Counted from the stretch's first letter, positions 33,337 to 41,195 are shown. The stretch is DNA of 55,616 nucleotides from an uncultured Oscillospiraceae bacterium (GCA_910578575.1 CAJTQP010000006.1:1-55616); one strand, 5' to 3'. The notes: generated from the sequence alone by a model not told the origin. Numbers and translations are program-made.

Positions 33337-34794
33337 CTATTGACGTAAATCTTCCCTGTGCATGATGTCCCACAGCGCATCACAAATCCGCTCCCCACAT
33401 CGGCCATCGGCCAGGGGAAGGTCCCGTTGGAGCATCTTTCGCCGTATATCCGCCTTCTGGTCGAGGCCTTTCCTGCTTCGCTCCAAGAAGTCAAGCACAC
33501 CTTCGATGCTTTCTGCTTCCTCCATCCATCGCCAATCAATAATATACTCGTTATCTAACATACGCCCGTCAAACGGACCGTACACACCCTTATGCTTCAT
33601 CCAAAGGGTCGGCTTGTCCAACAAAAGATACTGGAACATGAGGGAACTATAATCAGAAATCATTGCGTTGGAGCAAGAAAACGCTGTCTCATAAGAAACT
33701 TGCTCATCATAAACCATGTTCGGTGTGTTCTTTGCCCGCTCGATATTCTTTTGCAGTTTCACATAAACTTCTGGTGGATAATACAATTTAGTCACAGTGT
33801 CCATCATCGGATGCGGTCGCCAGATTACCGCACAATCATCATGCACTTGGAGCCAGTCAACAATCTCGTCAAAATACGAAAAGGAAGAGCGCGATGGATC
33901 ATACCAAGTATTCCATAGTATAACGCGCCTCCCATGAAGGGCCGGTTCCCAGCTTTCCGGCACAGTCAAGGGATGCGTATTTAAGCGAACAATGGGATCA
34001 AATTTAGGGATACCCGTTACCAACATATTCCCACCACCATTTTCGGCGTATTTCCGATAATAGCGATAATGCCGTTCAGATGCGCCGAGTACCTTCCACG
34101 CATATCGATACACCGGGAGTTTGCACAACGGCAGTGCGGAATCCTCAAAAACGGGGCCAAGGACACCGTAGTTCGCATAGACGAGTCGGCTATGCTTTGC
34201 GATATACTCCGGCCAGAACTGCTCCAAAGTACAGCTCTCATAGGGCTGGCTGATAAAGGCCAACTCCGGGCAATCTTCCTCAATGTTATACTGGTCGTAG
34301 TCAAGAGAAGGGACACCCATAGGCGTGAGAAAGTCTTTATAGATGATCTCCTGCTCCCGCTTACCGTCCCGCTCCACCACTCGGCCTACCGGGGTACGAA
34401 CGACCACAGGGTCAAATCTCGGATCGTCCCGCATAAACTCGTAAACGCTTTCCATCGCGTCCCATTTTTCGCCCAGCTCGGCAAAGAAAACAGCCCGCAC
34501 CTGATAGGAGACCTGTTCTGGCAAGCTCTGAACGAACTGCTCAAGTTGGGATTCCAACCCTTCGCCCACGCCTTCCCACGAACCTTCAATCTCGGAAAGC
34601 TGCACCAGCGGGGCCTCAGAGTGCAGATCATCACGATGCCCCTCCAAAACCTCCCGGATCTGCGCCAGCATCTGACGTCCGCTCTCCACGATCTCAGCCC
34701 GCAGGGCATCCTCCGGGGCAGTGCGCAGGTATTGCGCGGCTTCTAGCAGTGTCTTGCCCATTTTGCTCATATAAACGAGCATGGAATATCTCAT
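33337..34794 (-). CDS. CDP-glycerol glycerophosphotransferase family protein (TagB/TagF type)
   Basis: A 485-aa protein. The N-terminal about 130 residues are helical and not part of the core. The C-terminal core has ILWNTWYDPSRSSFSYFDEI, the phosphate-binding AVIWRPHPMM, and ISDYSSLMFQYLLLDKP, all characteristic of TagB/TagF enzymes that transfer glycerol phosphate from CDP-glycerol. A homologue of this family sits in the Clostridioides difficile flagellin type A modification locus, where the flagellin glycan carries a phosphodiester-linked group. No membrane segments. AAAGGAC precedes the ATG. Confidence 0.88.
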   Translation of the reverse strand: MRYSMLVYMSKMGKTLLEAAQYLRTAPEDALRAEIVESGRQMLAQIREVLEGHRDDLHSEAPLVQLSEIEGSWEGVGEGLESQLEQFVQSLPEQVSYQVRAVFFAELGEKWDAMESVYEFMRDDPRFDPVVVRTPVGRVVERDGKREQEIIYKDFLTPMGVPSLDYDQYNIEEDCPELAFISQPYESCTLEQFWPEYIAKHSRLVYANYGVLGPVFEDSALPLCKLPVYRYAWKVLGASERHYRYYRKYAENGGGNMLVTGIPKFDPIVRLNTHPLTVPESWEPALHGRRVILWNTWYDPSRSSFSYFDEIVDWLQVHDDCAVIWRPHPMMDTVTKLYYPPEVYVKLQKNIERAKNTPNMVYDEQVSYETAFSCSNAMISDYSSLMFQYLLLDKPTLWMKHKGVYGPFDGRMLDNEYIIDWRWMEEAESIEGVLDFLERSRKGLDQKADIRRKMLQRDLPLADGRCGERICDALWDIMHREDLRQ

Positions 34795-34812
34795 TTGCAG
34801 CTGTCCTTTCTC

Positions 34813-36963
34813 TTATTGCGTCAAGCCGCCCCAGACCGGGACCGCCATTCCTTCGATGAGGTGGGCTACCTTTTGATATGCCTCGCTTTGCTTCAACGCA
34901 GCCACCGCTGGGTCGTCGGGAGAGAAGCGGGCCAGGATCACCCGGATTTGATCCGCCAAAACTTTCAGCTCCGGCGGGGTCATCAACTGTTGGACTTCGG
35001 CGGTGTGGTCTGCCAAGAACTCCACCATGTTCGTCATTCCTTCGCAGGCATCTAGTCCAGCACGCAATAAGCGTACATATTCCACAGCGTTCCCTTGTTC
35101 CAATGCGTCAAAAGCCTGAGCACAATACCATCCAAATCGATGCAGCGGCGGCAAAACAAAAAGGTGCTCTTCCTGCAAACAATTCGCGCTGTAACAGCGG
35201 GACAAAAACACCCGCTCCGTATGGGCAAATGTTCGGGCAATCGCCATCCCTTGCTCCTCATCCTGTTCCTTGCTCTCCCAGGGATAGCTTCGCACAGCGG
35301 ACATTGCCAGCCCACGGACCCAAACCAGCTGCGGCCAGTTTTCCGCATCCAAACCTTCTGCCAGATGCAGGACCAGGGGGAAGAAATGCTCCTGGTCCAC
35401 AGCCAAGCGGGATGACAAGCTGTCCATTTCCTCGATATTCAACGGCAGAGGAAAGCGGACGCCGCACGCTAAGGCATGGGATAAGGCTTGAACTGGCACT
35501 TCTGCCCAGTGTTCCACGCCTCTCAATTTCTCCTCTATAATAGGAACGTCCGACGTCTCCAGGATAACAGCGGCATCCCCCAAAGGGCACTTGCCTTCTA
35601 AGGGCAGAAACGCGGTATAAGCAGGGCGTTGAAACTTCGCTCCAGCCAGTTCTTTCTCCCGATAATCCCGCCGGAACATAACAGAACCCATTTGAAGGAA
35701 GGGCGTGCGCCGCTGTTCTGCCTGCTCTTTATCTGGAACAGGCTCGGCCAATCGTTCCCAGAAGCGGAGCATTTGGGCATCGGTATCCCATCCGAACTCG
35801 CTGCGCAGACGGCCAAAATTCTGCACGCAGTCCCCGATTTGCTTGGCGTTCATCTCCACTGGGTCCAGACGGGCCATCAGCTGTGCGCACCGTTCCGGCT
35901 GATCCTCATGGAGGTATCCAGAGGCCAACACCGTGGCAACACTGAGGAAGCTATGGGAATCCGTCTTATCCAGCGAACTGGCCAAAAGGTCGGCAAGATC
36001 AAAGCGGTTTTCGCGGTAATCCTCCACCCCTTGCAGGTAGCGTTCTCCCCAGCGGATGGCTTCGTCGTAGTTGTCCACATTCCAGTAGTGACCAAAGGCG
36101 AAATACGCGATCTCCACCCGGAGAAAAATAGAGTCCGGGAACATCGTCTCCGCTTCCTTGATCCACTGCTCCAGCTCCGGCAGCTGGTCCCGCATGGCTA
36201 GACGCACCGCATAACGGTAGATCGGCCCGCCGAACAGCTCCCACTGAGACCATTTCTCTTCGACCCCCACCAGAGCGCGGCGCAGATAGCCCTCCTGCTC
36301 CGGCATGTGAGCGCTGGATTCCACACACTGGTTCAGGATGATAAGATTGTCCGGGTCATCCTCCAGCTGCTTGCGCAGCAGCACCATATTTCGCTCCTGT
36401 TTCTCCTTGAGCATCTCGGCATTCTGGTATACATACCCATCGTGGTGGAACACCGCCCCGCGAAGCATCATGGTCCGCAGGTCCCCCTGGTAGGGCCAGT
36501 GTTCATGGACCGTCCCCTCATAGCGCAGTCCGGTGGACATACGGACCAGCCGGGTGGCCAGAAAGTCAGAATAGGAGCCACCCTTGTCCAACTCCATGGT
36601 GTCATAGTTTCGGATGACAACAGAGGCGAAGTCGAAACTTTCGTCTGTGGTCAAAAATGCCACATAGCCCTCAATGTTTTCGTCTACCCACTCGTCACAG
36701 TCGATACTCATGTACCACTTCCCAGAGCAGCGGTCCATCACTGCGTTGCGGGCAGCAGAAAAGTCGCCGATCCAGGGGAAGTCCAGGAGAAGATCTGCGT
36801 ACCGCTCCGCAACGTTCCGGCTTCCGTCATCGGCCCCAGTGTCGGCCATGACCACTTCGCAGGGGATGGCATCCCGCAGGGGTTGGAGGGATTTTAGGCA
36901 TCGTTCCAGACAACGGATCTCGTTTTTGAATATGATACCGATGGACAGCAAAGGTTTCGTCAT
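34813..36963 (-). CDS. Family 2 glycosyltransferase with long helical-repeat C-terminus
   Basis: A 716-aa protein. The first about 230 residues form a GT-A domain (LLSIGIIFKNEIRCLERCL, VVMADTGADDGSRN, GDFSAARNAVMD, MSIDCDEWVDEN with a DXD-type DCD). The remaining about 480 residues are helical and TPR-like, possibly binding the acceptor protein. Large GT2-TPR proteins next to flagellin genes are known O-glycosyltransferases of flagellin. It is the first gene after the flagellin and likely attaches the first sugar. The ATG at 36963 follows AAGGAG. Confidence 0.9.
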   Translation of the reverse strand: MTKPLLSIGIIFKNEIRCLERCLKSLQPLRDAIPCEVVMADTGADDGSRNVAERYADLLLDFPWIGDFSAARNAVMDRCSGKWYMSIDCDEWVDENIEGYVAFLTTDESFDFASVVIRNYDTMELDKGGSYSDFLATRLVRMSTGLRYEGTVHEHWPYQGDLRTMMLRGAVFHHDGYVYQNAEMLKEKQERNMVLLRKQLEDDPDNLIILNQCVESSAHMPEQEGYLRRALVGVEEKWSQWELFGGPIYRYAVRLAMRDQLPELEQWIKEAETMFPDSIFLRVEIAYFAFGHYWNVDNYDEAIRWGERYLQGVEDYRENRFDLADLLASSLDKTDSHSFLSVATVLASGYLHEDQPERCAQLMARLDPVEMNAKQIGDCVQNFGRLRSEFGWDTDAQMLRFWERLAEPVPDKEQAEQRRTPFLQMGSVMFRRDYREKELAGAKFQRPAYTAFLPLEGKCPLGDAAVILETSDVPIIEEKLRGVEHWAEVPVQALSHALACGVRFPLPLNIEEMDSLSSRLAVDQEHFFPLVLHLAEGLDAENWPQLVWVRGLAMSAVRSYPWESKEQDEEQGMAIARTFAHTERVFLSRCYSANCLQEEHLFVLPPLHRFGWYCAQAFDALEQGNAVEYVRLLRAGLDACEGMTNMVEFLADHTAEVQQLMTPPELKVLADQIRVILARFSPDDPAVAALKQSEAYQKVAHLIEGMAVPVWGGLTQ

Positions 36964-36984
36964 AGTGCTTCTCTCCTTTTGGTG

Positions 36985-37068
36985 CTGGGGCGCATGGGAA
37001 AACCGTCCGGGGGCGGCTTTCCCACAAGCCCCAGGATAGAACACAGGGGCGGGCTTTCGCCCGCCCCC
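36985..37068 (-). promoter_or_regulatory. Structured RNA segment between flagellin and glycosyltransferase
   Basis: Two stem-loops lie in the 150-bp gap. The first, 37046-37067, is a 9-bp GC stem (GGGGCGGGC / GCCCGCCCC) with a 4-nt loop. The second is nested: CTGGGGC/GCCCCAG (36985 and 37028) enclosing TGGGAAA/TTTCCCA (36995 and 37018). No T-tract follows either. They could end most flagellin transcripts while letting a fraction continue into the modification genes. Confidence 0.6.
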
Positions 37069-37113
37069 GGTTTGCGTTGTTGGACTGATGCGTCAGGATA
37101 CTCGCAGAGCTTC

Positions 37114-38889
37114 TTACTGGAGGAGCTGGAGCACGCCCTGAGGCACCTGGTTGGCCTGAGCCAGCATGGCCTGTGCGGACTGGATCAGGATGTTATTCTT
37201 GGTGTAAGCCATCATTTCCTCTGCCACGTCCACATCGCGGATGGTGGACTCAGCGTCCTGGATGTTCTCGGTCATGACAGACAGGTTGTTGATGGTGTGG
37301 TCCAAACGGTTCTGGGTTGCGCCCAGGGTACCACGGACGTCAGAAACCTGGTTGATGGCGGCCTTGATGACGTCAACAGCGATGGCGGCATCATCCTGAT
37401 TGGCAATGCTGATGTCAGCCAATGCAACACCGTTTCCATCTTTCAGAGAGGAGCAGTGCATATCGCCCAGACTCACCTTCAGCTGGTTGAAGCTCTCAGC
37501 GGTGTCGCCAATTTGGAGCACCAAGCCCTTACCATCGCCCTTGGCGGGAGTGTTGGTTACTTTCTCGAAGGTGCCCATCTGAATCTGCTTCTGGATGTTG
37601 TCTCTGGTGGTCAAATCAGCATCGCCATCATAGGTGGTCTTCTCCTGGAAGGTCAGCTTGTAGTCAGCACCCTGGCCCACGGTAAACATGGCGTTGTCCT
37701 TGGCGGCCACGGTCAGGAGGCTGAGGGCTTCGGAGCGGGCATCGCCGGAGGCGGACTTAGTATTGTCCAGTGCGCCATTGTCATCCACAAGATGGCTAAT
37801 ATCTACAGCCTTGAACTTGTCGCCAGCGGCCTTCACAGCATCGGCGGTTTCCTTATTGGCCGTGAACACATAGGTAGTGTCACCAACGGTAATAGCCTTG
37901 CCGTCTACGATGTCGGTCGCAGCAATACCGGCAGCGGTGGTAGTGTTGGCCAGGGTACCAAGTTTCGCGGGACCGCCCTCGGTGATGACCTGAGTGGCTA
38001 CGTTGAGCTTGCCGGTTTGTTCGGCGCCCCCCGCAACCGACGTAACAGCATAGTTACCAGTAAAACTGGCGGCCTTGGTGGAATCATTCTTGAGTTCGTC
38101 GAAGGCGGCATCGGTCATAGTAAAGACCAGTTTGGAACCCTCAGCTGTTACATTATAGGATACATTGCCGATCTTAATACCAGTACCAGTATCTTTAGCA
38201 GCGAGAGCTGCAGCTAAATCAGCACCGCTCAGTGCCGTGTTAGCCTGAGTTGCTGCAGTGATCTGAACGCCGCCAACGCTGATACCTACCTCATCTGCAG
38301 CCGTAGAAACGAAGGATACATCCTCTAATTCCACAGAGAAGGAGGTCTTGGCGGCATCGCGGCCGTCGGCATGGACAATGGTGCTGGTGCCAGCAACTGT
38401 ACCAGCTTTCGCTAGAATACCCAGATCAGCGCCACCGGTAACCTTGTACTCAGTGGTAGCAGCCTCCATAGAGCCATCAAACAGCTTGATGCCGTTGAAG
38501 TTGGAGCTGTCAGCGATACGGTCGATTTCGGAGCGCAACTGCTTCAGTTCCTTCTCCATCTGGGCACGGTCAACGTTATTGTCATAAGTGCCGTTAGCAG
38601 ACTGAGTAGCCAGCTCCACCATACGGTTGAGCATATCATGGACCTCAGTCAGAGCGCCCTCAGCGGTCTGCACCAGGGAGATGCCGTCCTTGGCGTTCTT
38701 CTGTGCGGTCTCCAGACCGGTGATCTGGGCACGCATCTTCTCAGAAATAGCCAGCCCGGCGGCGTCATCGCCTGCGCGATTGATCTTGTAGCCGGAGGAC
38801 AGCTTTTCCAGGTTCTTCTTCATCGCAGACACGTTGTTGGTGTAGTTGCGATAGGCCGACATGGCCATTATGTTGTGTTGAATCCTCAT
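37114..38889 (-). CDS. Flagellin
   Basis: A 591-aa flagellin. The conserved N-terminal D0/D1 region (MRIQHNIMAMSAYRNY ... LSSGYKINRAGDDAAGLAISEKMRAQI) and C-terminal region (QNRLDHTINNLSVMTENIQDAESTIRDVD ... QAMLAQANQVPQGVLQLLQ) flank a long variable, Ala/Thr-rich central domain (about 150-480), the usual surface-exposed and glycosylated part. The start MRIQHN is chosen because AAAGGA lies just upstream. It is larger than typical clostridial flagellins (about 280-400 aa). csrA lies upstream and modification genes downstream, all on the same strand. Confidence 0.96.
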   Translation of the reverse strand: MRIQHNIMAMSAYRNYTNNVSAMKKNLEKLSSGYKINRAGDDAAGLAISEKMRAQITGLETAQKNAKDGISLVQTAEGALTEVHDMLNRMVELATQSANGTYDNNVDRAQMEKELKQLRSEIDRIADSSNFNGIKLFDGSMEAATTEYKVTGGADLGILAKAGTVAGTSTIVHADGRDAAKTSFSVELEDVSFVSTAADEVGISVGGVQITAATQANTALSGADLAAALAAKDTGTGIKIGNVSYNVTAEGSKLVFTMTDAAFDELKNDSTKAASFTGNYAVTSVAGGAEQTGKLNVATQVITEGGPAKLGTLANTTTAAGIAATDIVDGKAITVGDTTYVFTANKETADAVKAAGDKFKAVDISHLVDDNGALDNTKSASGDARSEALSLLTVAAKDNAMFTVGQGADYKLTFQEKTTYDGDADLTTRDNIQKQIQMGTFEKVTNTPAKGDGKGLVLQIGDTAESFNQLKVSLGDMHCSSLKDGNGVALADISIANQDDAAIAVDVIKAAINQVSDVRGTLGATQNRLDHTINNLSVMTENIQDAESTIRDVDVAEEMMAYTKNNILIQSAQAMLAQANQVPQGVLQLLQ

Positions 38890-39060
38890 GATTTTGAATC
38901 CTTTCAAAAATAAATTTAGGGGTTTGCGAACGGCGCGCCTTCAAATCCTATCATCCAGCGCTGGGTGGAGCAGGTTTCCTGGTATCTGGCCAGACTGCCG
39001 GGAGGCCTTGCAGGGACTATATCATTTCAACCAACTCGTCAGCCGGATGAAACCAAGGGG
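38890..39060 (-). promoter_or_regulatory. Flagellin leader, possible CsrA target
   Basis: The 171-bp gap between csrA and flagellin contains a perfect 14-bp palindrome ATCCAGCGCTGGAT and several GGA triplets on the coding strand, including one within the AAAGGA ribosome binding site. CsrA recognises GGA in or near hairpin loops. In Bacillus, CsrA represses flagellin translation in this way. I see no clear sigma-28 or sigma-A promoter in the gap. Confidence 0.45.
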
Positions 39061-39288
39061 TTACTCCTGGGGTTCTGTTCGAGTTTGTGGTGGCGGAAAT
39101 GGATCGCCAACCAGACCTTTGGGGCGGTCCCCTCCGGTCCGCTCCCGGACATCGCCGCGGAGAATAGACAGGTCCTTGGGGGCTTTGATCGCCACCCGGA
39201 CCCTGGACTTGGAGTCGGGGAAAAACTGGATGGTGATATCCTCACCAATGGTCAGATAATCCCCGGTCTTCATCTGCAAAAACAACAT
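39061..39288 (-). CDS. csrA: CsrA-like RNA-binding translational regulator
   Basis: A 75-aa protein with the CsrA fold signature: MLFL start, GDYLTIGEDITIQFF, RVRVAIKAPKDLSILRGDV. The RNA-binding Arg44 is kept, but position 43 is Leu where His is common, and the N-terminal TR(R/K) is replaced by QMK. A Pro/Gly-rich tail follows residue 52. AAGGAG lies 7 nt before the ATG. CsrA binds GGA motifs and controls flagellin translation in Bacillus. No fliW, the usual antagonist, lies in the window. Placement between the TnpB-like gene with its guide RNA and flagellin is notable. Confidence 0.85.
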   Translation of the reverse strand: MLFLQMKTGDYLTIGEDITIQFFPDSKSRVRVAIKAPKDLSILRGDVRERTGGDRPKGLVGDPFPPPQTRTEPQE

Positions 39289-39331
39289 AGCAAACTCCTT
39301 TTGCCTTGGCTCCCATCCTTTGAGCTGTCTT

Positions 39332-39461
39332 ACATCGTCATAATATTTGGGACGCCCCGGAGGGCTTTGAACGTGCGCACACGTCCTCTCGTTTCCCAGT
39401 CTCCCATTTGGGAATCATGGGCGTTCATCGGCGTCCCGACCGATATAGCGGGGTGGTATAT
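39332..39461 (-). ncRNA. Putative omega-RNA (guide RNA) of the TnpB-like protein
   Basis: Directly after the TnpB-like stop codon the minus strand can form a closed structure: GGGACGCC (39430-39437) pairs with GGCGTCCC (39349-39356). Inside are smaller hairpins (TCCCAAATGGGA and CGTGTGCGCACG). This resembles omega-RNA scaffolds at the right end of IS200/IS605 elements. The guide would then be the sequence after the closing stem, beginning AAATATTATGACGATG at 39348 and running toward csrA. Its exact 5' boundary is inferred. No transposon left end is seen. Confidence 0.55.
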
Positions 39462-40565
39462 TCAGGCGCTTTCACGCACTTCCTGACAAGCAAAATATTG
39501 GGCAAGGCCCAGGGCCTTGATGTTTTTCGCGGCGTAAATCTCCCGTTGATGCTGGGGAGTGTTGCGCGAAGTGGGGGCGTAGCGGTCTACTAGAAGCAGG
39601 GTTTTTCCCTGCCGCTCCAGTTTGTAGCGCAGATAGTTTCTAAAAATCCCATAGCCGGACTCTAAAACATTCCCACGCACCGGCCCCCTGGCAATCGCCT
39701 GTAAGTCATCGGCCCGTACACATACAGCATCCCAGTCGTTGGCTATCCGGCTGGATTCTTTGTGAATGAAGTCGCGCCGTTGATTGGCGATATGCTCATG
39801 AAGCAAGCGGTACTTTTGTACCATCCCCTGATAGTTCTTGGAACCCGGTTCCATCCGGTCCAGCCGCCGCTGAATCTTCGCCAGCTTTTCCTGAGATTGC
39901 CTCAGCCAGTGGGGCGGGTCGGCCATGCCGCCGTTGTCTGCCACATAGAAATGGGCCATGGAGTATTTTAGGCCGATGGTGGTTTCCTCGGTGGGGGTTA
40001 CCGGGTTTGGTTTCTTCGCCTGCACTTCATATAAAATCGAGCAGTAATATTTCCCCGTTTTCGTTCGGTCTACCGTAATCCGTTTCAGCTTCCACCAAGC
40101 CTGTGGGCGACGAGAAAACTTCGCCTTAACGATCCCAGCTTTGGTCATACGGATACCGTCTTTTGTGATGTAAATGGTAGGACCGGATTCAAACTCGTGG
40201 TTACAGGCGGTGAAGGAATCCCGATCAGTCTTTTTCTTCTTGAATTTGGGATACCCGAAAGTCTCCGGGCTTTTGAAAAATACTCGAAACGCCTGGGAGA
40301 GCTTGTTGTGCTCTTGAATCAGCGCTTGACTGTCCACTTCCTTCAAAAAAGGGGCTTCCTTTTTGTACTTCGCTGGAGTTGGGATGAAGTGAGCGTCGGT
40401 TTCAAGATAAAACCGCTGCTGATCCGCCAGCATTTGATTCCAGATATACCGGCAGCAACCGAAGGTTTTTTCAAACAGCTCCGCCTGCTCCGGGGTGGGA
40501 TAAAGGCGGACTTTGATGGTGGTGTACTGGGTCAGCTGGCCGTCCCCGGCCTTTTTTCTTGCCAT
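39462..40565 (-). CDS. TnpB-like protein with a disrupted nuclease site (TldR-like)
   Basis: A 367-aa TnpB homologue. The N-terminal wedge/REC part is normal (TIKVRLYPTPEQAELFEKTFGCCRYIWNQ). All three RuvC acidic positions are altered: IGLDxS reads IGLKYS (Lys200), the VEDL Glu is replaced in VRADDL (Asp286), and the DRDxNAAxNI Asp reads REIYAAKNI (Glu342). The CxxC...CxxC zinc finger expected between VDRYAPTSR and this motif is deleted, yet the frame is intact to the end. This is the pattern of nuclease-dead TnpB repressors. ATG 40565 follows GGGAGGG. No tnpA partner is present. Confidence 0.88.
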   Translation of the reverse strand: MARKKAGDGQLTQYTTIKVRLYPTPEQAELFEKTFGCCRYIWNQMLADQQRFYLETDAHFIPTPAKYKKEAPFLKEVDSQALIQEHNKLSQAFRVFFKSPETFGYPKFKKKKTDRDSFTACNHEFESGPTIYITKDGIRMTKAGIVKAKFSRRPQAWWKLKRITVDRTKTGKYYCSILYEVQAKKPNPVTPTEETTIGLKYSMAHFYVADNGGMADPPHWLRQSQEKLAKIQRRLDRMEPGSKNYQGMVQKYRLLHEHIANQRRDFIHKESSRIANDWDAVCVRADDLQAIARGPVRGNVLESGYGIFRNYLRYKLERQGKTLLLVDRYAPTSRNTPQHQREIYAAKNIKALGLAQYFACQEVRESA

Positions 40566-40974
40566 CGTCCGCCCTCCCTTCCGCTTGCTCGGCACGTTCT
40601 ACGGCGTTGTAAAAGGTGGTTTTCGCCATGCCGCAGGCCGTAGCCGCTTCCTGTAAGGTCAGCTCTTTGTTACGCCAAGCGTGGCGGACTTCCTCGAAGT
40701 TTTCCGGCAGGGGTTTCGTTCTCTTCCCGAAGCGGACACCCCTGGCCTTGGCGGCGGCGATACCCTCTGCCTGACGTTGACGGCGTTCCTCCTTGTGCTC
40801 TTGCTCTGTCATTTGGGAAAACAGGTCTGCCACAAACAGTCCCAGCAGTTCCTTGCTGCGGGAGGGGTCGGCCTCCATTACGATAGAAACAGCCTCTTGG
40901 GCCAGGGCCTGCAAACGGGTTTGTAGGCTATCGCTGTCGGGCAAGTTCAAAGCTTTTCCATTCACAGGGAACAC
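40471..40974 (-). CDS. Serine resolvase remnant: E-helix and HTH only
   Basis: A 167-aa frame without the catalytic Ser domain. Residues about 45-125 match the long E-helix and DNA-binding domain of the intact resolvase 220 bp upstream (ERRQRQAEGIAAAKARGVRFG; TLQEAATACGMAKTTFYNAV). The first 45 residues are unlike the resolvase. The last 30 codons overlap the TnpB-like gene by 95 bp and look like out-of-frame tail, as if the gene was cut by insertion of the TnpB unit. The start is uncertain (GTG 40974 or 40965). It could be a pseudogene or a retained DNA-binding protein. Confidence 0.6.
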   Translation of the reverse strand: MFPVNGKALNLPDSDSLQTRLQALAQEAVSIVMEADPSRSKELLGLFVADLFSQMTEQEHKEERRQRQAEGIAAAKARGVRFGKRTKPLPENFEEVRHAWRNKELTLQEAATACGMAKTTFYNAVERAEQAEGRADDGKKKGRGRPADPVHHHQSPPLSHPGAGGAV

Positions 40975-41000
40975 CTCGCCTTCTGTGGGAGAAACCCATG

Positions 41001-41158
41001 CTTTTATCCCGCATCTCCCAAAATAAAATTTCCGAGCAGATTTTGCTTATCTGCCCGGAAAAACCGTCCGATTATAAGGGTGAAAGCAGCAGACAGACTA
41101 AAAAACGGTCTCTCTAACTGCCCAACAGCGAGCGGGATAAATCTATACTTTTATCCCA
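41001..41158. repeat. Three copies of a TTTTATCCC(G/A)C motif
   Basis: CTTTTATCCCGC at 41001, its inverse GCGGGATAAA at 41132 and CTTTTATCCCAC at 41148 lie in the gap between the two resolvase genes. The last two form an inverted pair. They could be binding sites of a resolvase-type HTH. Confidence 0.5.
41020..41059 (-). terminator. Terminator after the intact resolvase
   Basis: Arms TCCGAGCAGAT (41031-41041) and ATCTGCCCGGA (41049-41059) pair except at one position. On the minus strand AATTTTATTTT follows. It lies between the intact resolvase and the resolvase remnant. Confidence 0.7.
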
Positions 41159-41195
41159 CTCATTTTTGTTCATTTTGTTACAATGCGCTATATTT

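Noticed and set aside
38890..39060. Sigma-28 promoter for the flagellin
   Set aside because: TAAC followed at about 15 bp by CGGCTGAC is too far from the consensus. No clear promoter could be assigned.
39349..39437. Simple Rho-independent terminator after the TnpB-like gene
   Set aside because: The pairing arms are 73 bases apart, contain smaller hairpins and lack a T-tract. A guide RNA scaffold explains the region better, though termination cannot be fully excluded.
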